A stretch of 57,315 nt of DNA from positions 1 through 57,315 of the forward strand of contig JAGXGV010000035.1 of assembly GCA_024636635.1 (NCBI GenBank), given 5' to 3'. The notes below the pieces were generated by a model. That model ran no database searches, was not told the DNA's origin, and saw nothing but the letters and a program-made list of their open reading frames with translations. The number at the start of each line of letters is the position of its first letter. The stretch's first letter is position 1. The stretch is from Puniceibacterium sp. Its GTDB lineage: Bacteria; Pseudomonadota; Alphaproteobacteria; Rhodobacterales; Rhodobacteraceae. Positions 44,273 through 54,031 of this stretch are shown here, one piece after another. The translations under genes were made by a program, and so were the position numbers.

Positions 44273-45313
44273 TCAAATCGCCTCGAACGGATCTTCCGCC
44301 GCCAGATCCTCGGTCCAGCCGAAGGTGTCCCAGCTTTGCGCCATGTGTTCGGGCATCGGCGCGGTCACGGTGATGATCTTGTGCGTCTCGGGATGTTCGA
44401 ACCGCAGCATCCGCGCGTGCAGGTGCAGCTTTTTCGAAATGATGCCGCCCAGTTGCGCGCCCCAGCCGTCGCCCTGATTCTCCTGCCCGGAACCGCCGTA
44501 TTTGCCGTCCCCGATGATCGGGTGCCCGATTTCGGCCATATGCGCGCGCAACTGGTGCGTCCGCCCGGTCAGCGGCTCCATCGCGACCCAGGCGGCGCGG
44601 CCCGCAACCCGGTAGAGCGTGGCGTAGATCGTGTAGGCGCGCTTTGCCCCGGGGGTGGAGTCGATGTCGCGCGGATGCACGGCAACCATCTTTTCGCCCT
44701 CGCCGGCCGCACCCCGGCCCGCCGCCTTGACCAGGCCGTACTTGATTTCACCCAGATACGGCGTCGGCACCCCTGCGACGAGCGCCCAGTAGATCTTGCG
44801 CGTTTCCTTGTGGCGCATCGACGCGGTCAGCGCCTGCGCCGCCGCGCGGGTGCGCGCCAGAAGCAGAACGCCAGAGGTGTCCTTGTCCAGCCGGTGCACA
44901 AGGCGCGGTTTTTCGTCGTAATCGTACTGCAAGGCCACCGCGAGCCCGTCGACATGCCGGGTCTGCTTGCTGCCGCCCTGCGTGGGAAGGCCCGGGGGCT
45001 TGTTCAGGGCGATGATGTGATCGTCCTGATACAAGACACAATCGCGCATCATCCGGGCATCTGCCGCCGTGACTTCGGTCTTGGGACCGGACTGGATCTG
45101 ACCGGGATCGGGCAGCGGCGGCACGCGCACCTGCTGGCCGGATTCCAGACGGGTATTGGCCTTGACCCGCCCGCCATCGACGCGCAATTCGCCCTTGCGG
45201 CACATCTTTTCGATGCGGGTCTGCGCCAGATGCGGGAACAGCCGCCGCAGCCAGCGGTCCAGCCGCTGATCCCCATCGTCGCTGCCCACCGTGATCGTCT
45301 GTACCTGGCTCAT
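44273..45313 (-). CDS. RluA-family pseudouridine synthase (RluC-like)
   Basis: 346 residues. N-terminal S4 domain (QRLDRWLRRLFPHLAQTRIEKMCRKGELRVDGGRVKAN), then the catalytic domain with HRLDKDTSGVLLLAR (catalytic Asp), and RTHQLRAHMAEIGHPIIGDGKYGG. It makes pseudouridine in 23S rRNA, probably at RluC sites. There is an insertion with Gly/Gln-rich NQGDGWGAQLGG near residue 280. Sits 2 nt after the crcB stop. Confidence 0.9.
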   Translation of the reverse strand: MSQVQTITVGSDDGDQRLDRWLRRLFPHLAQTRIEKMCRKGELRVDGGRVKANTRLESGQQVRVPPLPDPGQIQSGPKTEVTAADARMMRDCVLYQDDHIIALNKPPGLPTQGGSKQTRHVDGLAVALQYDYDEKPRLVHRLDKDTSGVLLLARTRAAAQALTASMRHKETRKIYWALVAGVPTPYLGEIKYGLVKAAGRGAAGEGEKMVAVHPRDIDSTPGAKRAYTIYATLYRVAGRAAWVAMEPLTGRTHQLRAHMAEIGHPIIGDGKYGGSGQENQGDGWGAQLGGIISKKLHLHARMLRFEHPETHKIITVTAPMPEHMAQSWDTFGWTEDLAAEDPFEAI

Positions 45314-45315
45314 GC

Positions 45316-45687
45316 CTAGATCCCCCGCGCGACCCAGAGGCCCGCCATCAGTGCCAGAAGCGACAGGATCACCGAGGCCAGCACATAGCCCGCAGCAAGG
45401 CCCGCGTCGCCCCCATCATATAAGGTGACCGCGTCCAGCGAGAAGGCCGAAAAGGTCGTGAACCCCCCAAGAAAGCCGGTCATCAGCAATGGCGCATAGC
45501 GGTTTGTGCCGGTCTGCGCCAGCACCTCGACCACGATCCCCATCAGAAAGCAGCCGACGACATTGACAATCAGCGTGCCCCAGGGGAAATCCGCGCCAGT
45601 CAGCCGGATTGCGGCCAGCCCCGTCAGATACCGGGACACGGCCCCCAGCGCGCCGCCCAAGGCGACCTGTAGCAGAGTGAATGTCAT
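45316..45687 (-). CDS. crcB: Fluoride exporter CrcB/Fluc
   Basis: 123 residues from ATG 45687 (MTFTLLQVALGGALGAVSRYL), the family start; the ORF extends further without support, and MQRAMTF at 45699 is an alternative. Four helices with GGALGAVSRY, FPWGTLIVNVVGCFLMGIVV and TGFLGGFTTFSAFSLDAV, which form the dual-topology fluoride channel. First gene of a minus-strand run toward the pseudouridine synthase. No fluoride riboswitch is visible upstream. Confidence 0.9.
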   Translation of the reverse strand: MTFTLLQVALGGALGAVSRYLTGLAAIRLTGADFPWGTLIVNVVGCFLMGIVVEVLAQTGTNRYAPLLMTGFLGGFTTFSAFSLDAVTLYDGGDAGLAAGYVLASVILSLLALMAGLWVARGI

Positions 45688-45876
45688 GGCGCGCTGCATC
45701 GCGCCTGTGCCGGGGGAAGTCAAGCCGCATGCCCCGCACGTCCATTCCGGGGGCGCAGGGACCAAGGACCGTGACCACGGTCCGGCGCAGGCGGTCCGGC
45801 GCAGGCGGTCCCGACTTATGACCGCGGTCATAAACCTGCCGACAGGATACCCGTGGTCCGCTTTCCGGGCAGGTCG

Positions 45877-47181
45877 TCAGTCCTGCCGCCTGGCCCGCAG
45901 CTTGTTGAAATACTCGACGCGCTTCTTCAGGTCGCGCTCGAATCCCCGCTCGACCGGCTCGTAGAACACCGTCCGCCCCATGCTCTCGGGGAAATAGTCC
46001 TGCCCGGAGAACGCGTCTTCGGCGTCGTGGTCGTAGGAATAGCCGTCGGAATAACCAAGATCCTTCATCATCGCCGTCGGCGCGTTCAGGATGTGTTTGG
46101 GCGGCGGCACGGACCCCGTGGTTTTCGCCGCCCGGCGCGCGGCCTTGTATGCAGCGTAAACCGCGTTGGATTTCGGCGCGAGCGCAAGATAGACCACCGC
46201 CTGCGCCAGCGCCAGTTCGCCTTCGGGACTGCCAAGGCGCTGGTAGGTTTCCCATCCCTGCAAACAGACCGCCTGGGCCTGCGGATCGGCCAGCCCGATA
46301 TCCTCGACCGCCATGCGGGTGATGCGCCGCGCCAGGAATCGCGGATCCTCGCCGCCTTCAAGCATCCGCGCAAACCAGTAAAGCGCACCGTCCGGGTCCG
46401 ACCCGCGTACAGATTTGTGCAGCGCCGAAATCAGGTTGTAATGGATTTCGCCCGACTTGTCGTGCTGCGCCGCGCGCCGCATCAGCCGTGTGGTCAGCTG
46501 GTCAGTGCCAAGCTTGCCCTCAACCTTCCAGGCAGCCACCTGTTCGATCAGGTTCAGCAGGGCACGCCCGTCGCCATCCGACATCTCAAGCAGCGCCTCG
46601 CGCGCGTGCCCGTCCAGCGGCAAGGCGCGGTCCAGTTCCTTTTCGGCCCGCTGGGCCAGCAGTTCCAGTTCCGCCAGCGACAGCCGTTCCAGCACCAGCA
46701 CCTGCGACCGGCTCAGCAAGGCGGCATTGAGTTCGAACGACGGATTCTCGGTTGTCGCCCCGACCAGAAGGATGGTGCCATCCTCCATATGCGGCAGGAA
46801 CCCATCCTGTTGCGCCTTGTTGAAACGGTGGATCTCGTCCACGAACAGCAGCGTCCCCTGCCCGTTCCGGCGCCGGTGCCGGGCGGCGTCAAAGACCTTG
46901 CGCAATTCGGGCACGCCGGTGAAGATCGCGCTGATCTGGACAAAGTGCAGATCCGTCTCGTCCGCAAGAAGCCGCGCGATGGTGGTCTTGCCCACACCCG
47001 GCGGGCCCCAGAACACCAGCGACCCCAACGATCCCGAGGCCAGCATCACGCCCAGCGGCCCCTCGGGGCCGATGACCTTCTGCTGGCCGATCACCTGCGC
47101 CAGGGCAGTGGGCCGCAGCCGGTCTGCCAGCGGGCGCGGGGCGCTGTCGGGCACGGGATCGTCTGCGAACAGGTCCGCCAT
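45877..47181 (-). CDS. rarA: Replication-associated recombination ATPase RarA/MgsA
   Basis: 434 residues. Walker A GPPGVGKTT, Walker B FVDEIHRFNKAQQD, sensor 1 GATTENPSFELNAALLSR, the MgsA helical part (GGEDPRFLARRITRMAVEDIGLADPQA) and tetramerisation end with MGRTVFYEPVERGFERDLKKRVEYF. Works at stalled forks. The gene begins 3 nt after a small ORF and lies downstream of the rplQ terminator. Confidence 0.95.
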   Translation of the reverse strand: MADLFADDPVPDSAPRPLADRLRPTALAQVIGQQKVIGPEGPLGVMLASGSLGSLVFWGPPGVGKTTIARLLADETDLHFVQISAIFTGVPELRKVFDAARHRRRNGQGTLLFVDEIHRFNKAQQDGFLPHMEDGTILLVGATTENPSFELNAALLSRSQVLVLERLSLAELELLAQRAEKELDRALPLDGHAREALLEMSDGDGRALLNLIEQVAAWKVEGKLGTDQLTTRLMRRAAQHDKSGEIHYNLISALHKSVRGSDPDGALYWFARMLEGGEDPRFLARRITRMAVEDIGLADPQAQAVCLQGWETYQRLGSPEGELALAQAVVYLALAPKSNAVYAAYKAARRAAKTTGSVPPPKHILNAPTAMMKDLGYSDGYSYDHDAEDAFSGQDYFPESMGRTVFYEPVERGFERDLKKRVEYFNKLRARRQD

Positions 47182-47184
47182 GGT

Positions 47185-47307
47185 TCAGACCCGGAACAGC
47201 AGGCGGGCCGGCTGACCGCCGCGCTGGATCTCGGCCGACAAGCGCGGCCCCTGCCCGGCCAGGCCCGTGGTAAGAACCCTGAACGAAATCAGCAAGATGC
47301 GAAACAT
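47185..47307 (-). CDS. Possible small protein upstream of rarA
   Basis: 40 residues from ATG at 47307: a hydrophobic start (MFRILLISFRVLTTGLAG), then a basic, Arg-rich end (QRGGQPARLLFRV). AGGGAGAGG upstream is a good Shine-Dalgarno, and the stop is 3 nt before rarA, so translation could be coupled. No family is recognised; it may be a leader. Confidence 0.4.
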   Translation of the reverse strand: MFRILLISFRVLTTGLAGQGPRLSAEIQRGGQPARLLFRV

Positions 47308-47385
47308 GCGGCCTCTCCCTTTGGCACCGAGGATATGCGGCCCGCCAAAGCCGATTGCAAGCCCGCCACCCTGGACCTTCACTCT

Positions 47386-47409
47386 GGCTTCTTCTTTTTC
47401 CAAATACCC
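47386..47409 (-). repeat. Partial copy of the dispersed GGGATATTT...AAGAAG repeat
   Basis: On the minus strand GGGTATTTGG then AAAGAAGAAGCC, matching the second half of the repeats at 30257-30306 and 50221-50267. It lies between the rplQ terminator and the small ORF before rarA. Confidence 0.5.
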
Positions 47410-47439
47410 AAAAAGACGCCGCAACCCGCGCCGCGCCAA

Positions 47440-47472
47440 AGAAAAGGCCCCCTCCGGCAACCGGTGGGGGCC
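47440..47472 (-). terminator. Intrinsic terminator of the rpoA-rplQ transcription unit
   Basis: On the minus strand a GC-rich stem (GGCCCCCACCGG paired with CCGGAGGGGGCC, short loop) is followed by TTTTCTTT. It starts about 30 nt after the rplQ stop and is the natural end of the long ribosomal-protein cluster. Confidence 0.88.
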
Positions 47473-47502
47473 TGTTCAAGCCAGTCCATCGAAACGAATG
47501 GC

Positions 47503-47919
47503 TCAGGCGTCCACTTCTTCGGCGGCAAGGCGTGCCTTGTCGGCGGCACCTTTCGCATCAACGTCGCGGTCGACGAATTCGATGATCGCCATCGGCGCCA
47601 TGTCGCCATACCGGAAACCGGCCTTCAGCACGCGCACATAGCCGCCCTGACGTTCCGCATAGCGCGGGCCGAGGATTTCGAACAGCTTGGCGACGTGCAT
47701 GTCCTGCTTGAGCTGGGCATTGGCCTGACGGCGCGCGTGCAGATCGCCGCGCTTGCCCAGGGTCACCAGCTTTTCGATCACGCGCTTGAGCTCCTTGGCC
47801 TTGGGCAGCGTGGTCTTGATCTGTTCATGTTCGATAAGCGAGCCGGACATGTTCGCCCACAGCGCCTTGCGGTGCTCGTGGGTGCGGTTCAGGCGGCGAT
47901 AGCCTTTTGCGTGACGCAT
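47503..47919 (-). CDS. rplQ: 50S ribosomal protein L17
   Basis: 138 residues, [29 protein letters not shown] and [21 protein letters not shown] are the L17 hallmarks; C-terminal acidic/Ala-rich tail. Located after rpoA, as in most bacteria, with a terminator following. Confidence 0.98.
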   Translation of the reverse strand: MRHAKGYRRLNRTHEHRKALWANMSGSLIEHEQIKTTLPKAKELKRVIEKLVTLGKRGDLHARRQANAQLKQDMHVAKLFEILGPRYAERQGGYVRVLKAGFRYGDMAPMAIIEFVDRDVDAKGAADKARLAAEEVDA

Positions 47920-48083
47920 TTTGAGTCTCCTTTAAGCCTTGTGCGGCTCTATACTTTGTCCGGGGCAAGATGCGTGTCTTGCCCGTCATTGGGGCGGATT
48001 TGCCCGGGGCGGGAGTTTCGCTGCCAAACGGCAGCAAAACGGCAGATGCCCCCGAAGGGACATCCGATTTCGTCAACCCGATT

Positions 48084-49100
48084 TTAGAAGGTGTCTTCCA
48101 TCTTCTTGGCCAGGTCCTCGATATTGTCCGGCGGCCAATCCTCGACATCCATGCCAAGGTGCAGACCCATGCCAGACAGCACTTCCTTGATCTCGTTTAG
48201 CGACTTGCGGCCAAAGTTCGGCGTGCGCAGCATCTCGGCTTCGGTCTTCTGGATCAGATCGCCGATATAGACGATGTTGTCGTTCTTGAGACAGTTTGCC
48301 GAACGCACCGAAAGTTCGAGTTCGTCCACCTTCTTGAGAAGGAGCGGATTGAATTCAAGCCCGTCGTCGTCGTCCTGACGGTTTGCCGATTCCGGCTCAT
48401 CGAAGTTGACGAAGATCGACAGCTGGTCCTGAACGATGCGCGCGGCATAGGCCACGGCATCCTCGGGCGTCAGCGATCCGTCGGTCTCGATCTTCATGGT
48501 CAGCTTGTCATAGTCCAGCACCTGGCCCTCACGGGTGGGCTGCACGTCATAGGCGACCTTCTTGACCGGCGAATAGATCGCGTCGATCGGGATCATGCCG
48601 ATGGGCGCGTCCTCGGGCTTGTTCTTGTCTGCCGAGACATAACCCTTGCCGGTGTTCACGGTCAGTTCCATGAACAGATCAGCACCGTCGTCGAGGTGGC
48701 AGATCACGTGATCCTTGTTCAGGATCTCGATGCCGTTGGATTCGGAAATGTCGCCCGCAGTGACGACACCGGGGCCCTTGGCATTGATCGACAGGCGCTT
48801 GGGCCCCTCGACTTCCATGCGCAGGGATACACCCTTGAGATTGAGAACGATGTCTGTCACGTCTTCCCGTACACCGGCGACGGACGAGAATTCGTGCAGC
48901 ACGTTGTCGATCTGCACCGAGGTGATGGCAGCCCCTTGCAGCGACGACAGCAGAACGCGACGCAGCGCGTTGCCGAGGGTCAGACCGAAGCCGCGCTCGA
49001 GCGGTTCCGCGATCACGGTTGCGACTCGAGTCGGATCGTTGCCCGGCTTCACTTCAAGCTGCGTCGGCTTGATCAGTTCAGCCCAGTTCTTGTGGATCAT
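48084..49100 (-). CDS. rpoA: DNA-directed RNA polymerase subunit alpha
   Basis: 338 residues; ATG at 49100 ([22 protein letters not shown]) is used because the ORF extension is not conserved. The N-terminal dimerisation domain has [25 protein letters not shown] and [19 protein letters not shown]; the C-terminal domain, joined by a linker, has [40 protein letters not shown]. Assembly platform of RNA polymerase and contact point for UP elements and activators. 164 nt separate it from rplQ. Confidence 0.98.
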   Translation of the reverse strand: MIHKNWAELIKPTQLEVKPGNDPTRVATVIAEPLERGFGLTLGNALRRVLLSSLQGAAITSVQIDNVLHEFSSVAGVREDVTDIVLNLKGVSLRMEVEGPKRLSINAKGPGVVTAGDISESNGIEILNKDHVICHLDDGADLFMELTVNTGKGYVSADKNKPEDAPIGMIPIDAIYSPVKKVAYDVQPTREGQVLDYDKLTMKIETDGSLTPEDAVAYAARIVQDQLSIFVNFDEPESANRQDDDDGLEFNPLLLKKVDELELSVRSANCLKNDNIVYIGDLIQKTEAEMLRTPNFGRKSLNEIKEVLSGMGLHLGMDVEDWPPDNIEDLAKKMEDTF

Positions 49101-49214
49101 ACGTCCCTCCATTCCAGTTTCTGCCCCATGTCCTAAAGGCAAAAACGCCCGAGGTTAAAATGACGGATCGGGGCCATGCGCGAAACGCGCGGCCCCGACC
49201 ATAAAGTTGTGACA

Positions 49215-49607
49215 TCAGACCCGGCGGCGTTTCGGCGGACGGCAGCCGTTGTGGGCCATCGGTGTCACATCACGGATCGAGGTGATGTTGAAACCGACGG
49301 CGGCCAGCGCGCGAAGTGCGGATTCACGGCCCGAACCGGGGCCCTGCACTTCGACCTCGATGGTTTTCACGCCATGTTCCTGCGCCTTGCGGCCGGCATC
49401 TTCGGCGGCAAGCTGGGCGGCATAGGGTGTCGATTTGCGCGACCCCTTGAAGCCCATCGTACCGGCCGAGGACCAGGCGATGGCGTTGCCCTGCACGTCC
49501 GAGATCAGGATCTTGGTATTGTTGAAAGAAGAATTCACATGCGCCACACCTGCGGCGATGTTCTTGGAGACCTTCTTCTTGCTTGCGCGTCTTGTATCGC
49601 GTGCCAT
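49215..49607 (-). CDS. rpsK: 30S ribosomal protein S11
   Basis: 130 residues. [52 protein letters not shown] is the invariant core, and the end [10 protein letters not shown] is the S11 tail. Binds 16S rRNA on the platform. 15 nt after rpsM. Confidence 0.98.
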   Translation of the reverse strand: MARDTRRASKKKVSKNIAAGVAHVNSSFNNTKILISDVQGNAIAWSSAGTMGFKGSRKSTPYAAQLAAEDAGRKAQEHGVKTIEVEVQGPGSGRESALRALAAVGFNITSIRDVTPMAHNGCRPPKRRRV

Positions 49608-49622
49608 TCTGTCGACCCTCCC

Positions 49623-49991
49623 TTATTTCTTCTTGCCGGCAATGGCCTTTGCGGGGCCTTTGCGGGTGCGAGCGTTGGTGTGGGTCCGCTGACCGCGCAC
49701 GGGAAGGTTGCGGCGGTGACGCAAGCCGCGGTAGCAGCCAAGGTCCATCAGTCGCTTGATGTTCATCTGCCTCTCGCGACGCAGGTCGCCTTCGACGGTG
49801 AAGTTGGCGTCGATGTGTTCGCGGATGGACAGCACTTCGGAATCGGACAGTTCATTCACACGACGAGATTCGTCGATGCTCACTGCTTCGCAGATCTGCT
49901 TGGCCGCCGAGGGGCCGATTCCGGTGATGTAGGTGAGGGCGATCGGGACCCGTTTATGGGTCGGGATGTTAACGCCGGCGATACGTGCCAC
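49623..49991 (-). CDS. rpsM: 30S ribosomal protein S13
   Basis: 122 residues. [33 protein letters not shown] with the helix-two-turn-helix, [31 protein letters not shown] at the C-terminus. Head protein of the small subunit. First gene of the promoter-proximal block rpsM-rpsK-rpoA-rplQ. Confidence 0.98.
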   Translation of the reverse strand: MARIAGVNIPTHKRVPIALTYITGIGPSAAKQICEAVSIDESRRVNELSDSEVLSIREHIDANFTVEGDLRRERQMNIKRLMDLGCYRGLRHRRNLPVRGQRTHTNARTRKGPAKAIAGKKK

Positions 49992-50045
49992 GTGTCTTTC
50001 CTTTTCGTTGCGGGTCCGTAGTTCCAGACCCTTTTTTCACAACAT

Positions 50046-50075
50046 CAAGCCCGAGGCGGAGTGCCTGCGGGCTTG
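50046..50075 (-). promoter_or_regulatory. Hairpin in the rpsM 5' leader
   Basis: On the minus strand CAAGCCCG, a one-base bulge, AGGC, a short loop, GCCT and CGGGCTTG form an extended hairpin between the inferred promoter and rpsM. Ribosomal-protein leaders often carry an autoregulatory target structure; whether this one does is unknown. A T-run is absent. Confidence 0.5.
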
Positions 50076-50143
50076 CGGCTGATCAGGTGTTCTTGCGGGG
50101 GGCGCATGGTTCCGCAATGGCGATTCTCTTGTAGAGATAGCGG

Positions 50144-50172
50144 TGGGTAGGGGGATTCTGCACGGGCGTCAA
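50144..50172 (-). promoter_or_regulatory. Promoter of rpsM-rpsK-rpoA-rplQ
   Basis: TTGACG (-35, 50167-50172), 17-nt spacer, TACCCA (-10, 50144-50149) on the minus strand, about 150 nt before rpsM. The -10 is weak, but the -35 and spacing are good. Confidence 0.55.
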
Positions 50173-50220
50173 CCCCGTATGCAGACTGTCAGCGAAGACT
50201 GTCCGGCCAGGGCCCGGACC

Positions 50221-50267
50221 CGGGGGCGCTGCCCCCGGACCCCCGGGATATTTCAGACCCGGAGAAG
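50221..50267. repeat. Dispersed hairpin repeat between adk and rpsM
   Basis: A GC hairpin (CGGGGGC-GCT-GCCCCCG) followed by ACCCCCGGGATATTTCAG and CCGGAGAAG. The same arrangement is at 30257-30306 and in part at 47386-47409. It sits in the 315-bp gap between adk and rpsM; it may also end the adk transcript on the minus strand, although no clear U-tract follows. Confidence 0.6.
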
Positions 50268-50306
50268 GTAAAGAGGCAGACCTGCAAGATCAGCCACCGT
50301 ACCGGT

Positions 50307-50951
50307 TCAGCTGTCGAGTTCGCTGGCAATGGCGGCCTTTACTTCGTCCACCTGGCCCAACCCGTCGACCCGGCTGTGCTGCCCCAGGGCGTAATAATAG
50401 CCGATCAGCGGCGAGGTCTGCTTGTAGTATTCCATCAATCGCCTCTTGAGGCTTTCGGCGTTGTCATCGGCGCGGCGCTTGAATTCGGTGCCGCCGCAGT
50501 TCACGCATTTGCCATCTGCCGGAATTGGGCGCGTGCTGTCGTTGTAGACCTCGCCGCAACTGGCGCAGGTCGAACGGGCGGTGATCCGGCTTACAAGCGC
50601 CTCGTCGTTCACACCCAGTTCGATCACCCGGTCAAGCGTCTGACCCATTTCGGCGAGCAGTGCGCCCAGGGCATCGGCCTGGGTGAGCGTGCGTGGAAAG
50701 CCGTCGAAGATCAGGCCGCCGCCGATGTCGCCGCGCAGCCTTTCGCGGATCAGGCCGATCACGATGTCATCGGTAACCAGATCGCCGCGCGCCATCACAT
50801 CCGCCACCTTGCGGCCCATCTCGCTGCCGCTGTCGCGGGCTTCGCGCAGCATGTCGCCGGTCGAAAGCTGGATCATGTCCCGCTCGTCCACAAGGATGCG
50901 GGCCTGAGTGCCCTTGCCAGCCCCCGGCGGCCCAAGAATTATGATGTTCAT
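50307..50951 (-). CDS. adk: Adenylate kinase
   Basis: 214 residues. P-loop [34 protein letters not shown] and a long lid with a zinc-binding set of four Cys ([11 protein letters not shown] and CVNCGG), so this is a lid-zinc Adk. Converts ATP plus AMP to two ADP. It overlaps the secY stop by 4 nt, which couples it to the export gene as in many bacteria. Confidence 0.97.
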   Translation of the reverse strand: MNIIILGPPGAGKGTQARILVDERDMIQLSTGDMLREARDSGSEMGRKVADVMARGDLVTDDIVIGLIRERLRGDIGGGLIFDGFPRTLTQADALGALLAEMGQTLDRVIELGVNDEALVSRITARSTCASCGEVYNDSTRPIPADGKCVNCGGTEFKRRADDNAESLKRRLMEYYKQTSPLIGYYYALGQHSRVDGLGQVDEVKAAIASELDS

Positions 50952-52312
50952 CGACGCGACGGTCCCCTTGCCTTGCCGGTCTTACTCTTGCCGCGCAGCT
51001 GCGACTTTTGAATGAGACCTTCGTACTGATGCGCGAGAAGGTGGCTTTGCACCTGCTGGATGGTGTCCATGGTGACGCTGACCACAATCAGCACCGAGGT
51101 ACCGCCGAAGTAGAACGGGATGGCGAACTGGCTGCGCAGGATCTCGGGCAGCAGGCAGACCGCGGCCAGATATCCGGAACCGAGCACCAGGACGCGGTTG
51201 ACCACGTATTCCAGATATTCCGACGTCTTCTTGCCCGGGCGGATGCCGGGGACAAACCCGTTCTGGTTTTTCAGGTTCTCGGCCACCTCGTCCGGCTTGA
51301 ACGAGACGTTGAAGGTGTAGAAATACGCAAAGAACACGATCATCGCAGCGAAGAACAGCAGATAGAGCGGCTGACCGGGGCCGAAATAGGCCATGATCGT
51401 CGACATCACCGGACCGGTCTGGCCCGCCTGGCTGAAGGTGGCGATCGTGGTTGGCAGCAACAGCAGCGAGCTTGCGAAAATCGCCGGGATGACGCCCGCC
51501 GGGTTCACCTTGACCGGGAGGTGCGAATTCTGCGCCTCGGTCATCTTCATGCCCACCTGGCGGCGGGGATACTGGATGGTGATCTTGCGCAGGGCGCGTT
51601 CCATGAACACCACGAACATGATCACCGCGACGACCATGATGATCACGCCGATGATCACCGCGGGGCTGATGGCGCCCGAGCGGCCGGAGGCGAAGAACTG
51701 CGCGAGGGCGGCGGGCACCTCGGCGATGATGCCGACAAAGATGATGAGAGAGATGCCGTTGCCGATACCGCGGGCGGTGATCTGTTCACCCAGCCACATC
51801 AGGAACATGGTACCGCCGACCAGGGTGATGACGCAGGACGCCTGGAAATAGAGGCCCGGATCGGTCACGAGACTGCCGGATTCAAGGCCCCTGGCAAGAC
51901 CGTAAGCCTGGAAGGTCGCCAGGAACACGGTGCCGTAACGGGTATACTGGTTGATCTTCTTGCGGCCCTGTTCACCCTCTTTCTTGAGCTGTTCGAGAAA
52001 GGGCACCATCGCGGTCAGCAGCTGGACGATGATCGAGGCCGAGATATAGGGCATGATCCCCAGCGCAAAGATCCCCATCCGCCCCAGCGCGCCGCCGGTA
52101 AACATGGTGAGGATACCGCCGATGCCCATCTGGGCCTGCTCCATGAAGTCACGCAGTGCGCCACCGTCGATGCCGGGAACGGGAATGTAGGTGCCAAGGC
52201 GGTAGACGATGAGCAGACCGACGGTAAAGAAGATGCGGTTGCGCAGATCCGTCGCCTTGCCCAGAGCAGCCCAGCTCGTGTTCGCGGCCATTTGTTCTAC
52301 TGCGGATGCCAT
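50948..52312 (-). CDS. secY: Preprotein translocase subunit SecY
   Basis: 454 residues, ten helices. [14 protein letters not shown] with the plug region after it, [53 protein letters not shown], and [25 protein letters not shown] at the cytoplasmic loops. Forms the SecYEG channel. 110 nt downstream of rplO, whose promoter would drive it. Confidence 0.98.
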   Translation of the reverse strand: MASAVEQMAANTSWAALGKATDLRNRIFFTVGLLIVYRLGTYIPVPGIDGGALRDFMEQAQMGIGGILTMFTGGALGRMGIFALGIMPYISASIIVQLLTAMVPFLEQLKKEGEQGRKKINQYTRYGTVFLATFQAYGLARGLESGSLVTDPGLYFQASCVITLVGGTMFLMWLGEQITARGIGNGISLIIFVGIIAEVPAALAQFFASGRSGAISPAVIIGVIIMVVAVIMFVVFMERALRKITIQYPRRQVGMKMTEAQNSHLPVKVNPAGVIPAIFASSLLLLPTTIATFSQAGQTGPVMSTIMAYFGPGQPLYLLFFAAMIVFFAYFYTFNVSFKPDEVAENLKNQNGFVPGIRPGKKTSEYLEYVVNRVLVLGSGYLAAVCLLPEILRSQFAIPFYFGGTSVLIVVSVTMDTIQQVQSHLLAHQYEGLIQKSQLRGKSKTGKARGPSRR

Positions 52313-52422
52313 GAGGACTCTCTCTTGTCAGACAAACGCCGCCCGGAGCGGTTTAACGGCTCGGGCGGCGTCGGGGAAAACCTGAAACTTATGTAAGCGG
52401 CGCGGCGGCCGCTCACAACCGG

Positions 52423-52902
52423 TTATTCGGCCGCTTGAGCCTTGGTGGAGGTGATGTTCAGCGACCCACCGGCCTTTTCGACGGCCTCGACCGCGGATTT
52501 CGACGCGCCGGTCACGGCAAGGTCCAGCTTGGTGCCGAACACGCCCTTGGCCAGAACCCGGATGCCGTCCAGCTTGCGGCGGACCAGACCCGAGGAGATC
52601 AGAACGTCTTCGGTGATCTGGGCGGATGCGTCGATCTTGCCGTCATTGACGAACTTCTCGATCAGGCCAAGGTTGACGACCGCATAGGATTTGCGGTTGG
52701 GCTTGTTGAAGCCACGCTTGGGCAGACGTTGGTAAAGCGGCATCTGGCCGCCCTCGTAGCCATTGATGGCCACGCCCGAACGGGACTTCTGCCCCTTGAT
52801 ACCCCGGCCACCGGTTTTACCCATGCCCGAACCGGCACCGCGGCCGATGCGCTTGCGACGCTTGGTGGCGCCGGGATTGTCGTGGAGTTCATGTAGTTTC
52901 AT
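52423..52902 (-). CDS. rplO: 50S ribosomal protein L15
   Basis: 159 residues; ATG at 52902 ([22 protein letters not shown]) with AAAGGAGAAG upstream, the longer ORF rejected. [22 protein letters not shown] and [16 protein letters not shown] are L15 features. Separated from rpmD by the GFA gene, so it is the first gene after an apparent break in the spc operon. Confidence 0.97.
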   Translation of the reverse strand: MKLHELHDNPGATKRRKRIGRGAGSGMGKTGGRGIKGQKSRSGVAINGYEGGQMPLYQRLPKRGFNKPNRKSYAVVNLGLIEKFVNDGKIDASAQITEDVLISSGLVRRKLDGIRVLAKGVFGTKLDLAVTGASKSAVEAVEKAGGSLNITSTKAQAAE

Positions 52903-53000
52903 TGTCGCTTCTCCTTTGCCGGAACTGCCCTCCAGCGACGGAGCGGGCAAACGCGGCTTTGAATATCATCTGAGTCGGGCCCTGTTCGGGCCACCGCTGG

Positions 53001-53029
53001 CGTATAGACGCGCAACGGCCCCGGTTCAA
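53001..53029 (-). promoter_or_regulatory. Internal promoter for rplO-secY-adk
   Basis: TTGAAC (-35, 53024-53029), exactly 17-nt spacer, TATACG (-10, 53001-53006) on the minus strand, about 100 nt before rplO and about 80 nt after the GFA terminator. Both boxes are close to the sigma70 consensus. Confidence 0.75.
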
Positions 53030-53109
53030 GGGCTTCGGGCCACCTGCTTCATCTTGCCCTAGGTTGGTCGGACAGCGGGCGCCTGGCCGCAGGTTCCGGC
53101 ACGTATCGC

Positions 53110-53144
53110 AAAAAAGCGCCCCCGGGGTCACCCGGAGGACGCTT
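53110..53144 (-). terminator. Strong intrinsic terminator inside the spc operon
   Basis: On the minus strand AGCGTCCTCCGGG pairs with CCCGGGGGCGCT across a short loop and is followed by six Ts. It starts about 20 nt after the GFA stop. Transcripts coming from rpmD and GFA should end here, so the genes rplO onward would need their own promoter. Confidence 0.85.
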
Positions 53145-53163
53145 CAAATCCGGTCAGGCGGCC

Positions 53164-53604
53164 TCAGGCCGATGCGGGCCAGGTAAAGTCAGGGCGCAGG
53201 CCCTCGTAGACCGGGCGGCCGTCAGAGGGTTTGGCATAGCCTTTGGAGTCGTCGTAAAAGGCGTGGTAGCTTGCATCCGGGAAGGCGGCGTCGTCATAAC
53301 CCATGACATTCGGCACCGCGACACGGATACGCTTTTCCTTGTCGTCAAGCATCAGCGCGGCACCACATTCCCCGCAGGTGCAGAGTTCGAGCGGGCCATC
53401 AGGATTCTCGGCGTTGAACGGCTGACGCTTCATTTTTTCGGGGTGGTCGACCGACACATCTCCGTACTCGAAGAACGCGACATGGGTGTGCTGCTGACCG
53501 GTCACGCCCTTGCAGACGTTGCAATGGCATTCGTGGTTGTCGATAGGCTCGGCGCTGGCCTTGATGTGGACGTGGTCGCACCCGCCGGCATAGGGACTGG
53601 ACAT
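53164..53604 (-). CDS. GFA-family zinc protein
   Basis: 146 residues; ATG at 53604 follows AGGAGGAG, and the ORF extension is discarded. The Cys set is that of GFA/Mss4-fold proteins: CDHVHIK, ECHCNVCKGVTGQQHTH and LCTCGECGAALM, supplying two zinc sites. Relatives include a protein proposed to help glutathione react with formaldehyde, but most members lack a known function. It lies between rpmD and rplO, an unusual place, with spacers of over 200 nt on either side and its own terminator. Confidence 0.87.
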   Translation of the reverse strand: MSSPYAGGCDHVHIKASAEPIDNHECHCNVCKGVTGQQHTHVAFFEYGDVSVDHPEKMKRQPFNAENPDGPLELCTCGECGAALMLDDKEKRIRVAVPNVMGYDDAAFPDASYHAFYDDSKGYAKPSDGRPVYEGLRPDFTWPASA

Positions 53605-53827
53605 GATTTCTCTCCTCCTGAAGTGCGCGCCTTGCGGTTCGCGCGCTGGTTTGGAGGTGACAGCAAACCGGGGCAAAAGGCGATACGGACTTTCGGATTG
53701 GCAGGGTCGGCGGGGCTGAACGGGAAAATGCGTGCCCTGCCGCGCCCGGGTACGCACAACGACCCCCGGTTTCCCGGAGGGCGCTGCCGCGATGGGTCGG
53801 AGCGGGCCAGCGCCCGCCCCGTGGCGA

Positions 53828-54019
53828 TCACTCGCCGCGTTCTTCGATGATGGTGACAAGGTGCGGGATCTTGTTGACCATGCCGCGCACGGCAGGGGTG
53901 TCTTCAAGCTCGCGGGTCTTGTGCATCTTGTTCAGGCCCAGACCGATCAGGGTCTGGCGCTGTTTCTCGGGGCGGCGGATCGGGCTGCCGATCTGCTTGA
54001 CGATGATGGTTTTTGCCAT
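53828..54019 (-). CDS. rpmD: 50S ribosomal protein L30
   Basis: 63 residues, [45 protein letters not shown] is the L30 fold. 12 nt after rpsE. Followed by the GFA gene in place of the usual rplO; a hairpin with a GAAA loop lies about 50 nt downstream but lacks a T-run. Confidence 0.97.
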   Translation of the reverse strand: MAKTIIVKQIGSPIRRPEKQRQTLIGLGLNKMHKTRELEDTPAVRGMVNKIPHLVTIIEERGE

Positions 54020-54031
54020 GTTATCAGCTCC

